Source: Citrobacter portucalensis (GTDB lineage Bacteria > Pseudomonadota > Gammaproteobacteria > Enterobacterales > Enterobacteriaceae). From it: DNA of 64,000 nucleotides. A program made the position numbers and the translations under genes. The stretch is from positions 372,001 to 436,000 of the forward strand of contig NZ_MVFY01000001.1 of NCBI RefSeq assembly GCF_002042885.1, in the 5' to 3' direction. The notes beneath the pieces are model-generated. The model ran no database searches. It worked only from the letters and a program-made list of their open reading frames with translations, and was not told where the DNA came from. Every line of letters begins with the position of its first letter. The first letter of the stretch is position 1. Of this stretch, positions 9,120 through 18,808 are shown one piece after another.

Positions 9120-9579
9120 AAAAAATCCGGGTTTTATCGCGCAAATCTAAAACCCGGCTACACTGTAATCAAATTAATGAATAATAAATGTTCATTCCAC
9201 TTGTGGTTTATGTTTATTTTTGTTTAATTTAATGTTAAATAATTGGTGATTAATCAACTCCCGAAAATATTGCATGCTTATCTATATTCCTCAGTATGTA
9301 TATATTATACCTGCGTGACTAACGCCATTTAAACCATAGACGGCACAATAGTCCCCTACGTAAATATACCCATTCAGATTTGTCACATATAAAGATTAAT
9401 ACAATCAGCTATATTATGTAGATCTGGATCACACAAATTCAAATATTTCGCAATATTATGAAACTTATTATTGAACTTATACCACTGCGTCATTTAAAAA
9501 TAGTTTGCCATTGACGAACCCCTTCGTTTAGCAATGGTTTAGGAAACACACCAAGAAAAAATTATAAGGATTATTTAGA
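9120..9579. promoter_or_regulatory. Long AT-rich ompD promoter and leader region
   Basis: These 460 bases hold no gene I can support. CCGGGTTTTA/TAAAACCCGG (9127-9157) is a perfect 10-bp hairpin that may end yddG transcription. A plausible promoter is TTGAAC (9471-9476), a 17-bp spacer and TTAAAA (9494-9499). The leader then has CCATTG-ACGAA-CCCC-TTCGT-TTAG-CAATGG (9508-9537), a two-part stem near the probable mRNA 5' end, before the AAGGA ribosome site. The rest is AT-rich upstream sequence, likely bound by regulators I cannot assign. Confidence 0.5.
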
Positions 9580-10665
9580 ATGAAACTTAAATTAGTTGCA
9601 GTGGCAGTGACTAGCCTGTTGGCGGCAGGTGCGGTAAACGCAGCTGAGGTATATAACAAAGACGCAAACAAACTGGATATCTACGGTAAAGTTCACGCTC
9701 AGCATTACTTCTCTGACGACAACGGCAGCGATGGCGACAAAACCTACGCGCGTCTGGGCTTCAAAGGCGAAACTCAGATCAATGACCAGCTGGTTGGTTT
9801 TGGTCAGTGGGAATATGAATTCAAAGGTAACCGTACTGAATCCACCGGTGGTTCCAACAGCGACAAAACTCGTCTGGCATTCGCTGGTCTGAAATTCGCT
9901 GAATACGGTTCTTTCGACTACGGTCGTAACTACGGCGTAGCATACGACATCGGCGCATGGACCGACGTCCTGCCTGAGTTCGGTGGTGATACCTGGACCC
10001 AGACTGACGTATTCATGACTGGCCGTACTACTGGCGTTGCAACCTACCGTAACACCGACTTCTTCGGTCTGGTTGAAGGTCTGAACTTTGCTGCTCAGTA
10101 CCAAGGCAAAAATGACCGTGACAACCTGAAAGAAGCTAACGGTGACGGCTTCGGTCTGTCTACTACTTATGAGTACGAAGGCTTCGGCGTAGGTGCTACC
10201 TATGCGAAATCTGACCGTACCGACAAACAGTCTGTAGGTAACGGCGGTTTCATGGCTTCCGGTAAAAACGCTGAAGTATGGGCTGCTGGTCTGAAATATG
10301 ATGCGAACAACATCTACCTGGCAACCACCTACTCCGAAACCCGCAACATGACCACCTATGGTGGCTCCGGTGTTACTGGTATTGCAGATAAAGCACAGAA
10401 CTTTGAAGCTGTTGCTCAGTACCAGTTCGACTTCGGTCTGCGTCCGTCCATCGCTTACCTGAAATCCAAAGGTAAAGACATCAACGGTTACGGCGACCAG
10501 GATCTGGTTGAATACGTAGACCTGGGTGCTACTTACTACTTCAACAAAAATATGTCCACCTTCGTTGATTACAAAATCAACCTGCTGGATGACAACAACT
10601 TCACCAATGCAGCGAAAGTGTCAACTGACAACATCGTGGCTGTTGGTCTGAACTACCAGTTCTAA
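9580..10665 (+). CDS. ompD: Outer membrane porin OmpD/NmpC type
   Basis: This 361-residue general trimeric porin forms diffusion channels in the outer membrane. Residues 1-21 ([21 protein letters not shown]) are a Sec signal peptide, and the mature protein starts AEVYNKD. The constriction-loop motif with [11 protein letters not shown] and the terminal aromatic residue (VGLNYQF) needed for BamA recognition are present. It is closest to Salmonella OmpD by memory and shares the yddG-ompD order. The variable loop near residues 215-235 and the [12 protein letters not shown] loop differ from Salmonella, as is usual for surface-exposed loops. In Salmonella this mRNA is a major target of several small RNAs. 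Confidence 0.93.
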   Translation: MKLKLVAVAVTSLLAAGAVNAAEVYNKDANKLDIYGKVHAQHYFSDDNGSDGDKTYARLGFKGETQINDQLVGFGQWEYEFKGNRTESTGGSNSDKTRLAFAGLKFAEYGSFDYGRNYGVAYDIGAWTDVLPEFGGDTWTQTDVFMTGRTTGVATYRNTDFFGLVEGLNFAAQYQGKNDRDNLKEANGDGFGLSTTYEYEGFGVGATYAKSDRTDKQSVGNGGFMASGKNAEVWAAGLKYDANNIYLATTYSETRNMTTYGGSGVTGIADKAQNFEAVAQYQFDFGLRPSIAYLKSKGKDINGYGDQDLVEYVDLGATYYFNKNMSTFVDYKINLLDDNNFTNAAKVSTDNIVAVGLNYQF

Positions 10666-10685
10666 TTTTGTTGTAGTCTGAATAC

Positions 10686-10715
10686 AAAGCCAGTCCTCCA
10701 AGGGCTGGCTTTTTC
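10686..10715 (+). terminator. Rho-independent terminator of ompD
   Basis: AGCCAGTCC and GGGCTGGCT form a 9-bp stem (one G-T pair) with a short loop, followed by TTTTTCTCTT. Confidence 0.85.
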
Positions 10716-10748
10716 TCTTAATGTAGACTCGGTCATAAGGAGTATGCC

Positions 10749-11189
10749 GTGCAGACATTCACTGGTCGTTGTCTTTGCGGACAGAGTCATTTTACCGTTG
10801 ACGTCGAAATGCTGGATGTCTATGCCTGCCACTGTACGCTGTGTCAGAAATGGTCAGGCGGCATCGCCATGTATCTGGAAGCCAGCGCTCACCCGCTGAT
10901 GTCGCCAGAATCGGCAGAACCTTCGCACTTTCCTTCTTCAAATCGTGGTGAACGGTTCTTCTGTTCCGGCTGCGGATGCCCACTGTGGTTTACGTTGACG
11001 GACAGCGATCGCTACTTTATTCCATGGACACTTCTGGAACTTAATGAGGTAGATCGCCGCCGCCTGATATTAGCGGCAGAGATCTATACGGAAACGCAAC
11101 CTGCGTTCTGGAGACTGACGGGGCAATACGCTCGACTGAGTGGGAAAGAAGTCGAAGAGATGGATTACCCCTGTCATTTAGCTCACTAG
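10749..11189 (+). CDS. GFA-family zinc-binding protein
   Basis: This 146-residue protein has the GFA (glutathione-dependent formaldehyde-activating enzyme-like, Mss4-like) fold. Zinc-ligand cysteines are at 8, 10, 27, 29, 32, 72, 75 and 77 (CLCG, CHCTLC, CSGCGC). Most family members have no proven enzyme activity, so function is unknown. GTG 10749 is chosen as start because an AAGGAG box ends 5 nt before it and no in-frame ATG fits. Salmonella has a homologue at the same place after ompD. Its 3' end converges on smvA with 3 bp between the stops. Confidence 0.82.
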   Translation: MQTFTGRCLCGQSHFTVDVEMLDVYACHCTLCQKWSGGIAMYLEASAHPLMSPESAEPSHFPSSNRGERFFCSGCGCPLWFTLTDSDRYFIPWTLLELNEVDRRRLILAAEIYTETQPAFWRLTGQYARLSGKEVEEMDYPCHLAH

Positions 11190-11192
11190 TTA

Positions 11193-12677
11193 TTAACGTT
11201 GTACCTTTGCCAGACTGAACCACATTCCTATCGCTAATATGATAAGCATGCTGCCGGCGCTGCTTAAGGCCACGCTATGTGACCAGGTGAACGCTTCTCT
11301 GGCAGCCGTCAGCAATGCCTCACTCAGTGACGACGGGAGCGAGTGCGCCAGTTGTACCGCCTCCCCCATTGACGATGTGGCTCGTTCTACTTCCTGCGGA
11401 TTAAGTCCGGCTGGCGGCAGAATCGATGCAGAAAAGCTACGACTCAGCAGTAAGCCAAAGATAGCGATCCCAAGTCCTGCCCCTAGTTCATAAGCCATTG
11501 TCTCGATGGCGCCAGCGGCCGCGGCTTTTTCCGCCGGCGCTGCTGCCATGATGGCCGCCGTTGAAGCCAGGAGCGCACTGGCGGCGCTGAAGCCGAGCAA
11601 AGCCATCAACATCCAGGCTTGTATCTGTTGGCTACTGAAATCCGTCATCGCCAGGCCGTAAAAACTGACGGCGCTCAGTGCCATGCCCGCCGTTGCCACA
11701 CAACGTAATCCCAGGCGTGAAACCAACATACCGGCAATCGGTCCGCTGAAACCACTTGCCAGCATCACAGGCAGCATGAACAATCCAGCCTGATACGGTG
11801 TTAAACCGTGAACAAACTGTAGTTCCTGAGCCATCAGCAACTCAAAACCCACCAGCGTTATCATCGCGGTCATCGCCATCACTACACCGCTCAAGATAAT
11901 GCGATGCGTGAACAGACGCATATCAATCATCGGGCGAGCTGCCGCAAGCTGGATACGGACAAACTGCCACAACAGTAAAGCGCCGGTTAACAGCGTCAGG
12001 GCGATGGCAACGGTCGCCGTATGCCCTTTCAGCGCGGTTTTAGCGCTGTAAACCAACAGCAGAATGGCAACAATCAGCATTATCGCATGACCAAAATTTA
12101 ACGATTGATCGCGACGTCCAGCCTGACGCGGCACTAAGCGTGCGGTTAAAGCCATTACCACCAGGACAATCGGCACATTAATTAAGAATACGGACCCCCA
12201 GTAGAAGTGCTCCAGCAGCATCCCGCCAACCAGTGGGCCAAACGCCGCACCGCCGGAACCGACCGCCGCCCAGACGCCGAGCGCCATATTTCGATGCCGT
12301 TGCTCAGAGAACGTGGCGCGAATACCCGCCAGCGTTGCCGGAACAATCATCGCCGCGCCAATCGCCAATACCGCCCGGGTGGCAATCAGCCAGCTTGCGC
12401 TATGAGCAAAAGCGGCCGCCAGCGATGCGAGACCAAATAATCCACCGCCTAACAGCAGCAGACGTTTAAAGCCGATGCGATCGCCCAGCGCACCCATTGG
12501 CAATACCATTCCGGCCATTACCAGGGAATAAATATCAATGATCCACAGCAGCTCGTTACCACTGGCACCCAGCGTCATACTCAGCGTGGGCGCGGCAACG
12601 TGCAGCACCGTTGCATCAATCGCAACAGGGATGTAGACCAGCACAATAATGACTAACGTTAACCACTGACGAAACAT
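11193..12677 (-). CDS. smvA: MFS efflux pump SmvA
   Basis: This 494-residue DHA2-type (14-helix) drug:proton antiporter is close to Salmonella SmvA, which exports methyl viologen, acridines and quaternary ammonium biocides. Family motifs are visible: GALGDRIGFKRLLLLG after helix 2 and AIGAAMIVPATLAGIRATF in the motif C-like helix. MFRQWLTLV at 12677 is chosen as start. The 11-residue upstream extension would begin at 12710, inside the operator palindrome. It is divergent from the TetR gene, whose palindromic operators fill the space between, so repression by that protein is likely. Confidence 0.93.
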   Translation of the reverse strand: MFRQWLTLVIIVLVYIPVAIDATVLHVAAPTLSMTLGASGNELLWIIDIYSLVMAGMVLPMGALGDRIGFKRLLLLGGGLFGLASLAAAFAHSASWLIATRAVLAIGAAMIVPATLAGIRATFSEQRHRNMALGVWAAVGSGGAAFGPLVGGMLLEHFYWGSVFLINVPIVLVVMALTARLVPRQAGRRDQSLNFGHAIMLIVAILLLVYSAKTALKGHTATVAIALTLLTGALLLWQFVRIQLAAARPMIDMRLFTHRIILSGVVMAMTAMITLVGFELLMAQELQFVHGLTPYQAGLFMLPVMLASGFSGPIAGMLVSRLGLRCVATAGMALSAVSFYGLAMTDFSSQQIQAWMLMALLGFSAASALLASTAAIMAAAPAEKAAAAGAIETMAYELGAGLGIAIFGLLLSRSFSASILPPAGLNPQEVERATSSMGEAVQLAHSLPSSLSEALLTAAREAFTWSHSVALSSAGSMLIILAIGMWFSLAKVQR

Positions 12678-12700
12678 AAAACTCCCTAACGAAACCAAAA

Positions 12701-12716
12701 CTGGACACATGTCCAG
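12701..12716. promoter_or_regulatory. SmvR operator 1
   Basis: CTGGACA-CA-TGTCCAG is a perfect 7-bp inverted repeat 24 bp upstream of the smvA ATG. Its half-site GGACA/TGTCC recurs 35 bp away, as expected for a TetR-family dimer site. Confidence 0.75.
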
Positions 12717-12737
12717 CTTTAGCGATCCTACGGAAAA

Positions 12738-12753
12738 TTGAACATATGTCCAA
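12738..12753. promoter_or_regulatory. SmvR operator 2
   Basis: TTGAACA-TA-TGTCCAA is a near-perfect inverted repeat with one mismatched pair and the same spacing as operator 1. It sits 39 bp before the TetR gene, so it could give autoregulation. Confidence 0.72.
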
Positions 12754-12791
12754 CTTTTTGTTAGACTGCGATCTATACGGGTACAGGAGGA

Positions 12792-13373
12792 ATGATGAGC
12801 TATCTAAATCGGGATGAACGTCGGGAAGTAATTCTGCAGGCGGCAATGCATGTCGCACTTGAAGAAGGATTTTCCGCCATGACGGTTCGACGCATTGCTG
12901 CAGAGGCTCACGTCGCGACGGGCCAGGTACATCACCATTTCGCCTCTGCCGGCGAACTCAAATCCCAGGCATTTGTGCGCCTTATCCGCACTCTACTTGA
13001 TGCCGAACTGGTCAGCGAAGACGCCAGTTTCCGTGAGCGACTGCATGCGATGCTAGGCAGTGAAGATGGTGGTCTGGAACCCTATATTAAGCTATGGCGT
13101 GAAGCACAGGTTGTTGCGGGTAAAGATCCGGAAATTAAAAGCGCCTACCTGTTGACCATGCGAATGTGGCACGAAGAAACCGCCAACATCATTACACAAG
13201 GACAGAAAGCCGGTGAGTTCTCATCCGCGCCTGATGCCGCCGACGTCGCATGGCGCTTAATCGCATTAGTCTGCGGCCTGGATGGTATGTACATATTAGG
13301 TATTGAGGAAATGGCCGATCCTGCATTCGATCGTCATCTTGATCGTATGATAACGCAGGAGTTATTTATTTAA
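12792..13373 (+). CDS. smvR: TetR-family repressor of smvA
   Basis: This is a 193-residue TetR/AcrR regulator. The N-terminal HTH spans about residues 10-55, with the recognition region TVRRIAAEAHVATGQVHHHF. The remainder is the helical ligand-binding and dimer domain. Adjacent and divergent placement to smvA, plus two palindromes between them, matches SmvR of Klebsiella and Salmonella, whose loss raises SmvA and biocide tolerance. An AGGAGG ribosome site (12786-12791) directly precedes the ATG pair at 12792 and 12795; the second ATG has the better spacing. Confidence 0.88.
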   Translation: MMSYLNRDERREVILQAAMHVALEEGFSAMTVRRIAAEAHVATGQVHHHFASAGELKSQAFVRLIRTLLDAELVSEDASFRERLHAMLGSEDGGLEPYIKLWREAQVVAGKDPEIKSAYLLTMRMWHEETANIITQGQKAGEFSSAPDAADVAWRLIALVCGLDGMYILGIEEMADPAFDRHLDRMITQELFI

Positions 13374-13585
13374 TGTAATAGATGGATTAACAATACATCT
13401 TTTATGTTTACAATTGGTAACACTTAAGCAACGTGTAATTCTCCCATCACGCCGCGTTATTGCGCTTTTTTATCTATTCTTTCAGTCAATATTCCTAAAA
13501 CTTTTCAATAGTTTCTAAAAAGAAGCCGCGCGGCGCTGCATGCGTTTATTTCTTTTTCATGAACGGCATGTGCATGGAGAATAAT

Positions 13586-14971
13586 ATGTCATCATCAAAT
13601 GAGAAAAATAATCGTTATCTTTTAACTGACTGGAAACCAGAGAACCCCGGCTTTTGGGAAAATAAAGGCAAGCACATTGCGCGCAGAAACCTCTGGATAT
13701 CAGTGAGTTGCCTGCTTCTTGCGTTTTGCGTTTGGATGCTGTTCAGTGCCGTAGCCGTCAATCTGAATAAAATTGGTTTTAATTTCACCACCGACCAACT
13801 GTTTTTATTAACGGCATTGCCATCTCTTTCTGGTGCAATATTACGCGTACCCTACTCCTTTATGGTACCTATATTTGGTGGTCGTCGCTGGACCATTTTT
13901 AGCACGATTATTCTGGTTATTCCCTGCGTCTGGCTCGGATTTGCCGTGCAAAATACCGCTACTCCGTTTGGAGTATTTATAGTCATTGCGCTGATGTGCG
14001 GATTTGCAGGCGCTAACTTTGCCTCCAGCATGGGCAATATCAGCTTTTTCTTCCCCAAAGCGAAGCAAGGCAGCGCGTTAGGCGTTAACGGTGGTCTCGG
14101 CAACCTCGGCGTCAGCGTGATGCAGTTGATCGCGCCACTGGTGATCTTTCTGCCCATATTTACCTTTTTGGGCGTACAGGGCGTACCGCAAGCTGACGGC
14201 TCGTTATTGTCGCTGGCCAATGCAGCATGGATATGGGTGCCGTTACTGCTGATAGCCACCGTGGCAGCGGGCATGGGAATGAACGACATTGCCAGCTCGA
14301 AGGCCTCAATTGCCTCTCAGTTGCCGGTCCTCAAGCGTTTTCATCTGTGGTTATTAAGTCTGCTGTATCTCGCCACCTTCGGTTCATTTATCGGTTTTTC
14401 GGCAGGCTTTGCCATGCTGGCGAAAACCCAGTTCCCCGACGTGAATATCCTGCAACTGGCGTTCTTCGGCCCCTTCATCGGCGCGCTTGCACGATCGGCG
14501 GGTGGTGTTATCTCTGACAAGTTTGGTGGTGTGCGTGTCACCTTAATTAACTTCATCTTTATGGCACTGTTCAGCGCCCTGCTGTTTCTCACTTTGCCCG
14601 GCTCGGGCGAAGGTAGCTTTATCGCGTTTTACCTGGTGTTTATGGGCTTGTTCCTGACCGCGGGTCTGGGCAGCGGTTCAACCTTCCAGATGATTGCGGT
14701 GATCTTTCGCAAAATCACAATTTATCGGGTGAAGCTGCATGGTGGTACCGAAGAACAGGCTCAGCGGGAAGCGGTAACCGATACCGCCGCCGCCCTGGGA
14801 TTTATTTCCGCTATTGGCGCAGTGGGGGGCTTCTTCATTCCTAAAGCGTTTGGCTCATCGCTGGCGTTGACCGGCTCTCCGGTGGGTGCCATGAAAATAT
14901 TCCTCGTGTTTTACATCGTCTGCGTGCTGGTGACCTGGTTGGTCTATGGCCGTAAATCACAAAAAAAATAA
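13586..14971 (+). CDS. narU: Nitrate/nitrite transporter NarU
   Basis: This 461-residue MFS transporter of the NNP family takes up nitrate and exchanges or exports nitrite. About twelve helices and both nitrate signature segments are visible (GFAGANFASSMGNISFFF and the glycine-rich FLTAGLGSGSTFQM). It is close to E. coli NarU and less like NarK. ATG 13586 is chosen because GGAGA (13576-13580) precedes it by 5 nt. It heads the narUZYWV cluster, which in E. coli is expressed through RpoS in stationary phase rather than by nitrate. Confidence 0.94.
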   Translation: MSSSNEKNNRYLLTDWKPENPGFWENKGKHIARRNLWISVSCLLLAFCVWMLFSAVAVNLNKIGFNFTTDQLFLLTALPSLSGAILRVPYSFMVPIFGGRRWTIFSTIILVIPCVWLGFAVQNTATPFGVFIVIALMCGFAGANFASSMGNISFFFPKAKQGSALGVNGGLGNLGVSVMQLIAPLVIFLPIFTFLGVQGVPQADGSLLSLANAAWIWVPLLLIATVAAGMGMNDIASSKASIASQLPVLKRFHLWLLSLLYLATFGSFIGFSAGFAMLAKTQFPDVNILQLAFFGPFIGALARSAGGVISDKFGGVRVTLINFIFMALFSALLFLTLPGSGEGSFIAFYLVFMGLFLTAGLGSGSTFQMIAVIFRKITIYRVKLHGGTEEQAQREAVTDTAAALGFISAIGAVGGFFIPKAFGSSLALTGSPVGAMKIFLVFYIVCVLVTWLVYGRKSQKK

Positions 14972-15067
14972 CAAAATGGATACCGCAGGATCGGACATTT
15001 AGGTAGGTCGGATCAGGCCTGGAGTTCGATTCACCGTCGGCAATATTATCGAAGCAGGAGTTATGTC

Positions 15068-18000
15068 ATGAGTAAACTGTTAGACCGCTTTCGCTACTTT
15101 AAACAAAAGGGCGATACGTTTGCCGAGGGGCACGGGCAAGTGATGCACACCAACCGGGACTGGGAAGACAGCTATCGTCAGCGCTGGCAGTTCGACAAAA
15201 TTGTGCGTTCTACCCACGGCGTTAACTGTACCGGCTCATGCAGCTGGAAGATCTACGTTAAAAACGGGCTGGTGACCTGGGAAACGCAGCAAACCGACTA
15301 CCCGCGTACTCGTCCTGACCTGCCAAATCATGAGCCCCGTGGCTGTCCACGCGGCGCCAGCTACTCGTGGTATCTCTATAGCGCTAACCGCCTGAAATAT
15401 CCCCTGGTGCGTAAACGCTTAATCGAATTGTGGCGCGACGCCCTCTCCCGCCAGCCCGATCCGGTGCTGGCCTGGGAATCCATTATGAACGACCCGCAAA
15501 AATGCCAGAGCTACAAGCAGGTACGCGGGCGCGGTGGATTTATCCGTTCGAACTGGAAAGAGCTTAATCAGCTGATTGCTGCCGCCAACGTCTGGACGGT
15601 GAAAACCTACGGCCCGGATCGCGTGGTCGGCTTCTCCCCGATCCCGGCGATGTCGATGGTTTCCTATGCCGCCGGCACTCGCTATCTCTCGCTAATCGGC
15701 GGAACATGTCTGAGTTTCTATGACTGGTACTGCGACTTACCGCCCGCGTCACCGATGACCTGGGGCGAGCAGACCGACGTTCCTGAATCCGCCGACTGGT
15801 ATAACTCCAGCTATATCATCGCCTGGGGTTCTAACGTGCCGCAGACTCGTACCCCGGATGCGCACTTTTTCACAGAAGTACGCTACAAAGGCACCAAGAC
15901 GATTGCCATTACGCCGGATTACTCGGAAGTCGCCAAACTGTGCGATCAGTGGCTGGCACCCAAACAAGGAACAGACAGCGCGCTGGCAATGGCGATGGGC
16001 CACGTCATCCTGAAAGAGTTCCACCTCGACAATCCCAGCGATTATTTCCTCAATTACTGTCGTCGCTATACCGACATGCCGATGCTGGTTTTACTGGATG
16101 CCCGCGAAGATGGCAGCTACGTGCCTGGACGCATGATGCGTGCTTCAGACCTTGTCGATGGTCTGGGCGAAAGCAACAATCCAGAGTGGAAAACGGTAGC
16201 CTTTAACAGCGCTGGCGAACTGGTTGTCCCGAACGGATCTATCGGTTTTCGCTGGGGGGAAAAAGGCAAATGGAACCTGGAACCACTGGCGGCTGGCGCT
16301 GAAACTGAACTTTCTCTTTCGCTGCTTGGTCAGCATGATGAAGTGACCGGCGTGGCATTCCCCTATTTTGGCGGCAACGAAAACCCACATTTTCGCAGTG
16401 TAAAACAAGAACCGGTGCTGATCCGTCAACTGCCGGTAAAACATCTTACCCTCGCTGACGGTAGCCGTTGCCCGGTGGTGAGCGTCTATGATCTGGTGCT
16501 GGCGAATTATGGCCTCGATCGTGGTCTGGATGACGTTCATAGCGCGCAAGATTACAGCGAAGTGAAAGCCTACACCCCGGCCTGGGGCGAGCAAATTACC
16601 GGTGTGCCACGCCGTCATATCGAACAGATCGCCCGTGAGTTTGCCGATACGGCGCACAAAACGCATGGCCGTTCGATGATCATTCTCGGGGCTGGCGTCA
16701 ACCACTGGTATCACATGGATATGAACTACCGTGGGATGATTAATATCCTGGTGTTCTGTGGTTGTGTGGGACAAAGCGGCGGCGGCTGGGCGCACTATGT
16801 GGGTCAGGAGAAATTACGACCGCAAACCGGTTGGTTGCCGCTGGCCTTTGCGCTGGACTGGAACCGACCACCGCGTCAGATGAACAGCACTTCGTTTTTC
16901 TATAACCACTCCAGCCAGTGGCGTTATGAAAAACTCACCGCGCAGGAACTCCTCTCTCCGCTGGCCGACGCGTCGAAGTTTAGCGGACATTTGATTGACT
17001 TTAACGTGCGGGCTGAAAGGATGGGCTGGCTGCCGTCTGCGCCGCAGCTTAACCTCAACCCTTTGACTGTTAAAGCAAAAGCCGAACAAGCAGGGCTATC
17101 TCCTGCGCAATACACCGCACAGGCGCTGAAGTCAGGTGATATTCGTTTTGCCTGCGAACAGCCAGATAACGGCAAAAACCATCCGCGCAACCTCTTCGTC
17201 TGGCGCTCTAACCTGCTCGGCTCCTCCGGTAAAGGGCATGAATACATGCTCAAATATTTGCTGGGTACCGAAAGCGGGATCCAGGGGGAAGCGCTCGGTT
17301 CAAGCGAGGGTATTAAACCTGAAGAGGTTGAATGGCAGTCGGCGGCGATAGAGGGCAAGCTCGATCTGCTGGTCACGCTCGATTTCCGTATGTCCAGTAC
17401 CTGTTTGTTCTCCGATATCGTTCTGCCAACCGCTACCTGGTATGAAAAAGACGATATGAATACCTCGGATATGCATCCGTTTATTCACCCGTTGTCTGCG
17501 GCGGTTGACCCGGCATGGGAATCGAAGAGCGACTGGGAAATTTATAAAGGCATCGCCAAAGTATTTTCTGAGGTTTGCGTCGGACACCTTGGACAAGAAA
17601 CGGATGTGGTATTGCAACCGCTGCAACACGACTCTCCGGCAGAGCTGGCGCAGCCGTTTGACATTCAGGACTGGCGCAAAGGCGAATGCGATCTCCTCCC
17701 GGGCAAAACGGCACCGAATATCGCCGTGGTGGAGCGTGACTACCCCGCCACCTACGAACGCTTTACTTCACTTGGCCCGCTCATGGACAAACTCGGTAAC
17801 GGCGGGAAAGGTATTGCGTGGAATACCCAGGCGGAAGTCGATTTCCTCGGCAAGCTGAACTACACCAAGCGCGAAGGCCCGGCAAAAGGCCGCCCGCTGA
17901 TTGACACCGCGCTGGATGCCTCTGAGGTGATCCTTGCCCTGGCACCGGAAACAAATGGTCAGGTGGCGGTGAAAGCCTGGGAAGCGCTGGGGGCGATGAC

Positions 18001-18808
18001 CGGACGCGACCATACGCACCTGGCGTTGAACAAAGAAGACGAAAAGATCCGTTTTCGCGATATCCAGGCGCAGCCGCGCAAAATCATCTCCAGCCCCACC
18101 TGGTCCGGGTTGGAAAGTGAACATGTTTCCTATAACGCAGGCTATACCAACGTCCACGAGCTGATCCCATGGCGTACTCTGTCCGGTCGCCAGCAGCTGT
18201 ATCAGGATCACGCGTGGATGCGAGCGTTCGGTGAAAGTCTGGTGGCGTATCGTCCACCTATCGATACCCGCAGCGTCAGTGAAATGCGCGAGGTTCCGCC
18301 TAACGGCTTCCCGGAAAAAGCGCTCAACTTCCTGACGCCGCACCAGAAATGGGGGATCCACTCCACCTATAGCGAAAACCTGCTGATGCTGACGCTGTCG
18401 CGCGGCGGACCGATTGTCTGGATCAGTGAAACCGATGCCAAAGAGCTGGGCATTGAGGATAACGACTGGATCGAAGCCTTCAACGCCAACGGTGCGCTCA
18501 CCGCGCGTGCAGTGGTGAGTCAACGCGTGCCACCGGGAATGACCATGATGTATCACGCTCAGGAGCGAATCATGAATATCCCTGGCTCAGAGGTGACCGG
18601 GATGCGCGGCGGGATCCATAACTCGGTGACCCGCGTCTGCCCGAAACCCACGCACATGATAGGTGGCTATGCGCAGCTGGCATACAGCTTCAACTATTAC
18701 GGTACGGTCGGCTCTAACCGCGATGAGTTCATCATGATTAGAAAAATGAAAAATATTAACTGGCTGGATGATGAAGGTCGCGATCAGGTACAGGAGGCAA
18801 AAAAATGA
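15068..18808 (+). CDS. narZ: Nitrate reductase Z alpha subunit
   Basis: This 1246-residue catalytic subunit of the second membrane-bound nitrate reductase reduces nitrate to nitrite at a bis-MGD molybdenum centre on the cytoplasmic side. The FS0 [4Fe-4S] ligands His50, Cys54, Cys58 and Cys93 are in place. The CDLPPASPMTWGEQTD segment contains the aspartate that ligates Mo in NarG. No Tat signal is present, only the vestigial N-terminus typical of Nar enzymes. Length and sequence match NarZ. Its stop overlaps the narY start (ATGA). Confidence 0.97.
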   Translation: MSKLLDRFRYFKQKGDTFAEGHGQVMHTNRDWEDSYRQRWQFDKIVRSTHGVNCTGSCSWKIYVKNGLVTWETQQTDYPRTRPDLPNHEPRGCPRGASYSWYLYSANRLKYPLVRKRLIELWRDALSRQPDPVLAWESIMNDPQKCQSYKQVRGRGGFIRSNWKELNQLIAAANVWTVKTYGPDRVVGFSPIPAMSMVSYAAGTRYLSLIGGTCLSFYDWYCDLPPASPMTWGEQTDVPESADWYNSSYIIAWGSNVPQTRTPDAHFFTEVRYKGTKTIAITPDYSEVAKLCDQWLAPKQGTDSALAMAMGHVILKEFHLDNPSDYFLNYCRRYTDMPMLVLLDAREDGSYVPGRMMRASDLVDGLGESNNPEWKTVAFNSAGELVVPNGSIGFRWGEKGKWNLEPLAAGAETELSLSLLGQHDEVTGVAFPYFGGNENPHFRSVKQEPVLIRQLPVKHLTLADGSRCPVVSVYDLVLANYGLDRGLDDVHSAQDYSEVKAYTPAWGEQITGVPRRHIEQIAREFADTAHKTHGRSMIILGAGVNHWYHMDMNYRGMINILVFCGCVGQSGGGWAHYVGQEKLRPQTGWLPLAFALDWNRPPRQMNSTSFFYNHSSQWRYEKLTAQELLSPLADASKFSGHLIDFNVRAERMGWLPSAPQLNLNPLTVKAKAEQAGLSPAQYTAQALKSGDIRFACEQPDNGKNHPRNLFVWRSNLLGSSGKGHEYMLKYLLGTESGIQGEALGSSEGIKPEEVEWQSAAIEGKLDLLVTLDFRMSSTCLFSDIVLPTATWYEKDDMNTSDMHPFIHPLSAAVDPAWESKSDWEIYKGIAKVFSEVCVGHLGQETDVVLQPLQHDSPAELAQPFDIQDWRKGECDLLPGKTAPNIAVVERDYPATYERFTSLGPLMDKLGNGGKGIAWNTQAEVDFLGKLNYTKREGPAKGRPLIDTALDASEVILALAPETNGQVAVKAWEALGAMTGRDHTHLALNKEDEKIRFRDIQAQPRKIISSPTWSGLESEHVSYNAGYTNVHELIPWRTLSGRQQLYQDHAWMRAFGESLVAYRPPIDTRSVSEMREVPPNGFPEKALNFLTPHQKWGIHSTYSENLLMLTLSRGGPIVWISETDAKELGIEDNDWIEAFNANGALTARAVVSQRVPPGMTMMYHAQERIMNIPGSEVTGMRGGIHNSVTRVCPKPTHMIGGYAQLAYSFNYYGTVGSNRDEFIMIRKMKNINWLDDEGRDQVQEAKK

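Noticed and set aside
9415-9445. CRP site upstream of ompD
   Set aside because: TCACA is present, but the other half matches only two of five bases at the required spacing.
16145-16795. Long antisense frames inside narZ (also 17768-18556)
   Set aside because: They are open by chance in GC-rich codons opposite a conserved gene and encode low-complexity His/Arg-rich products.
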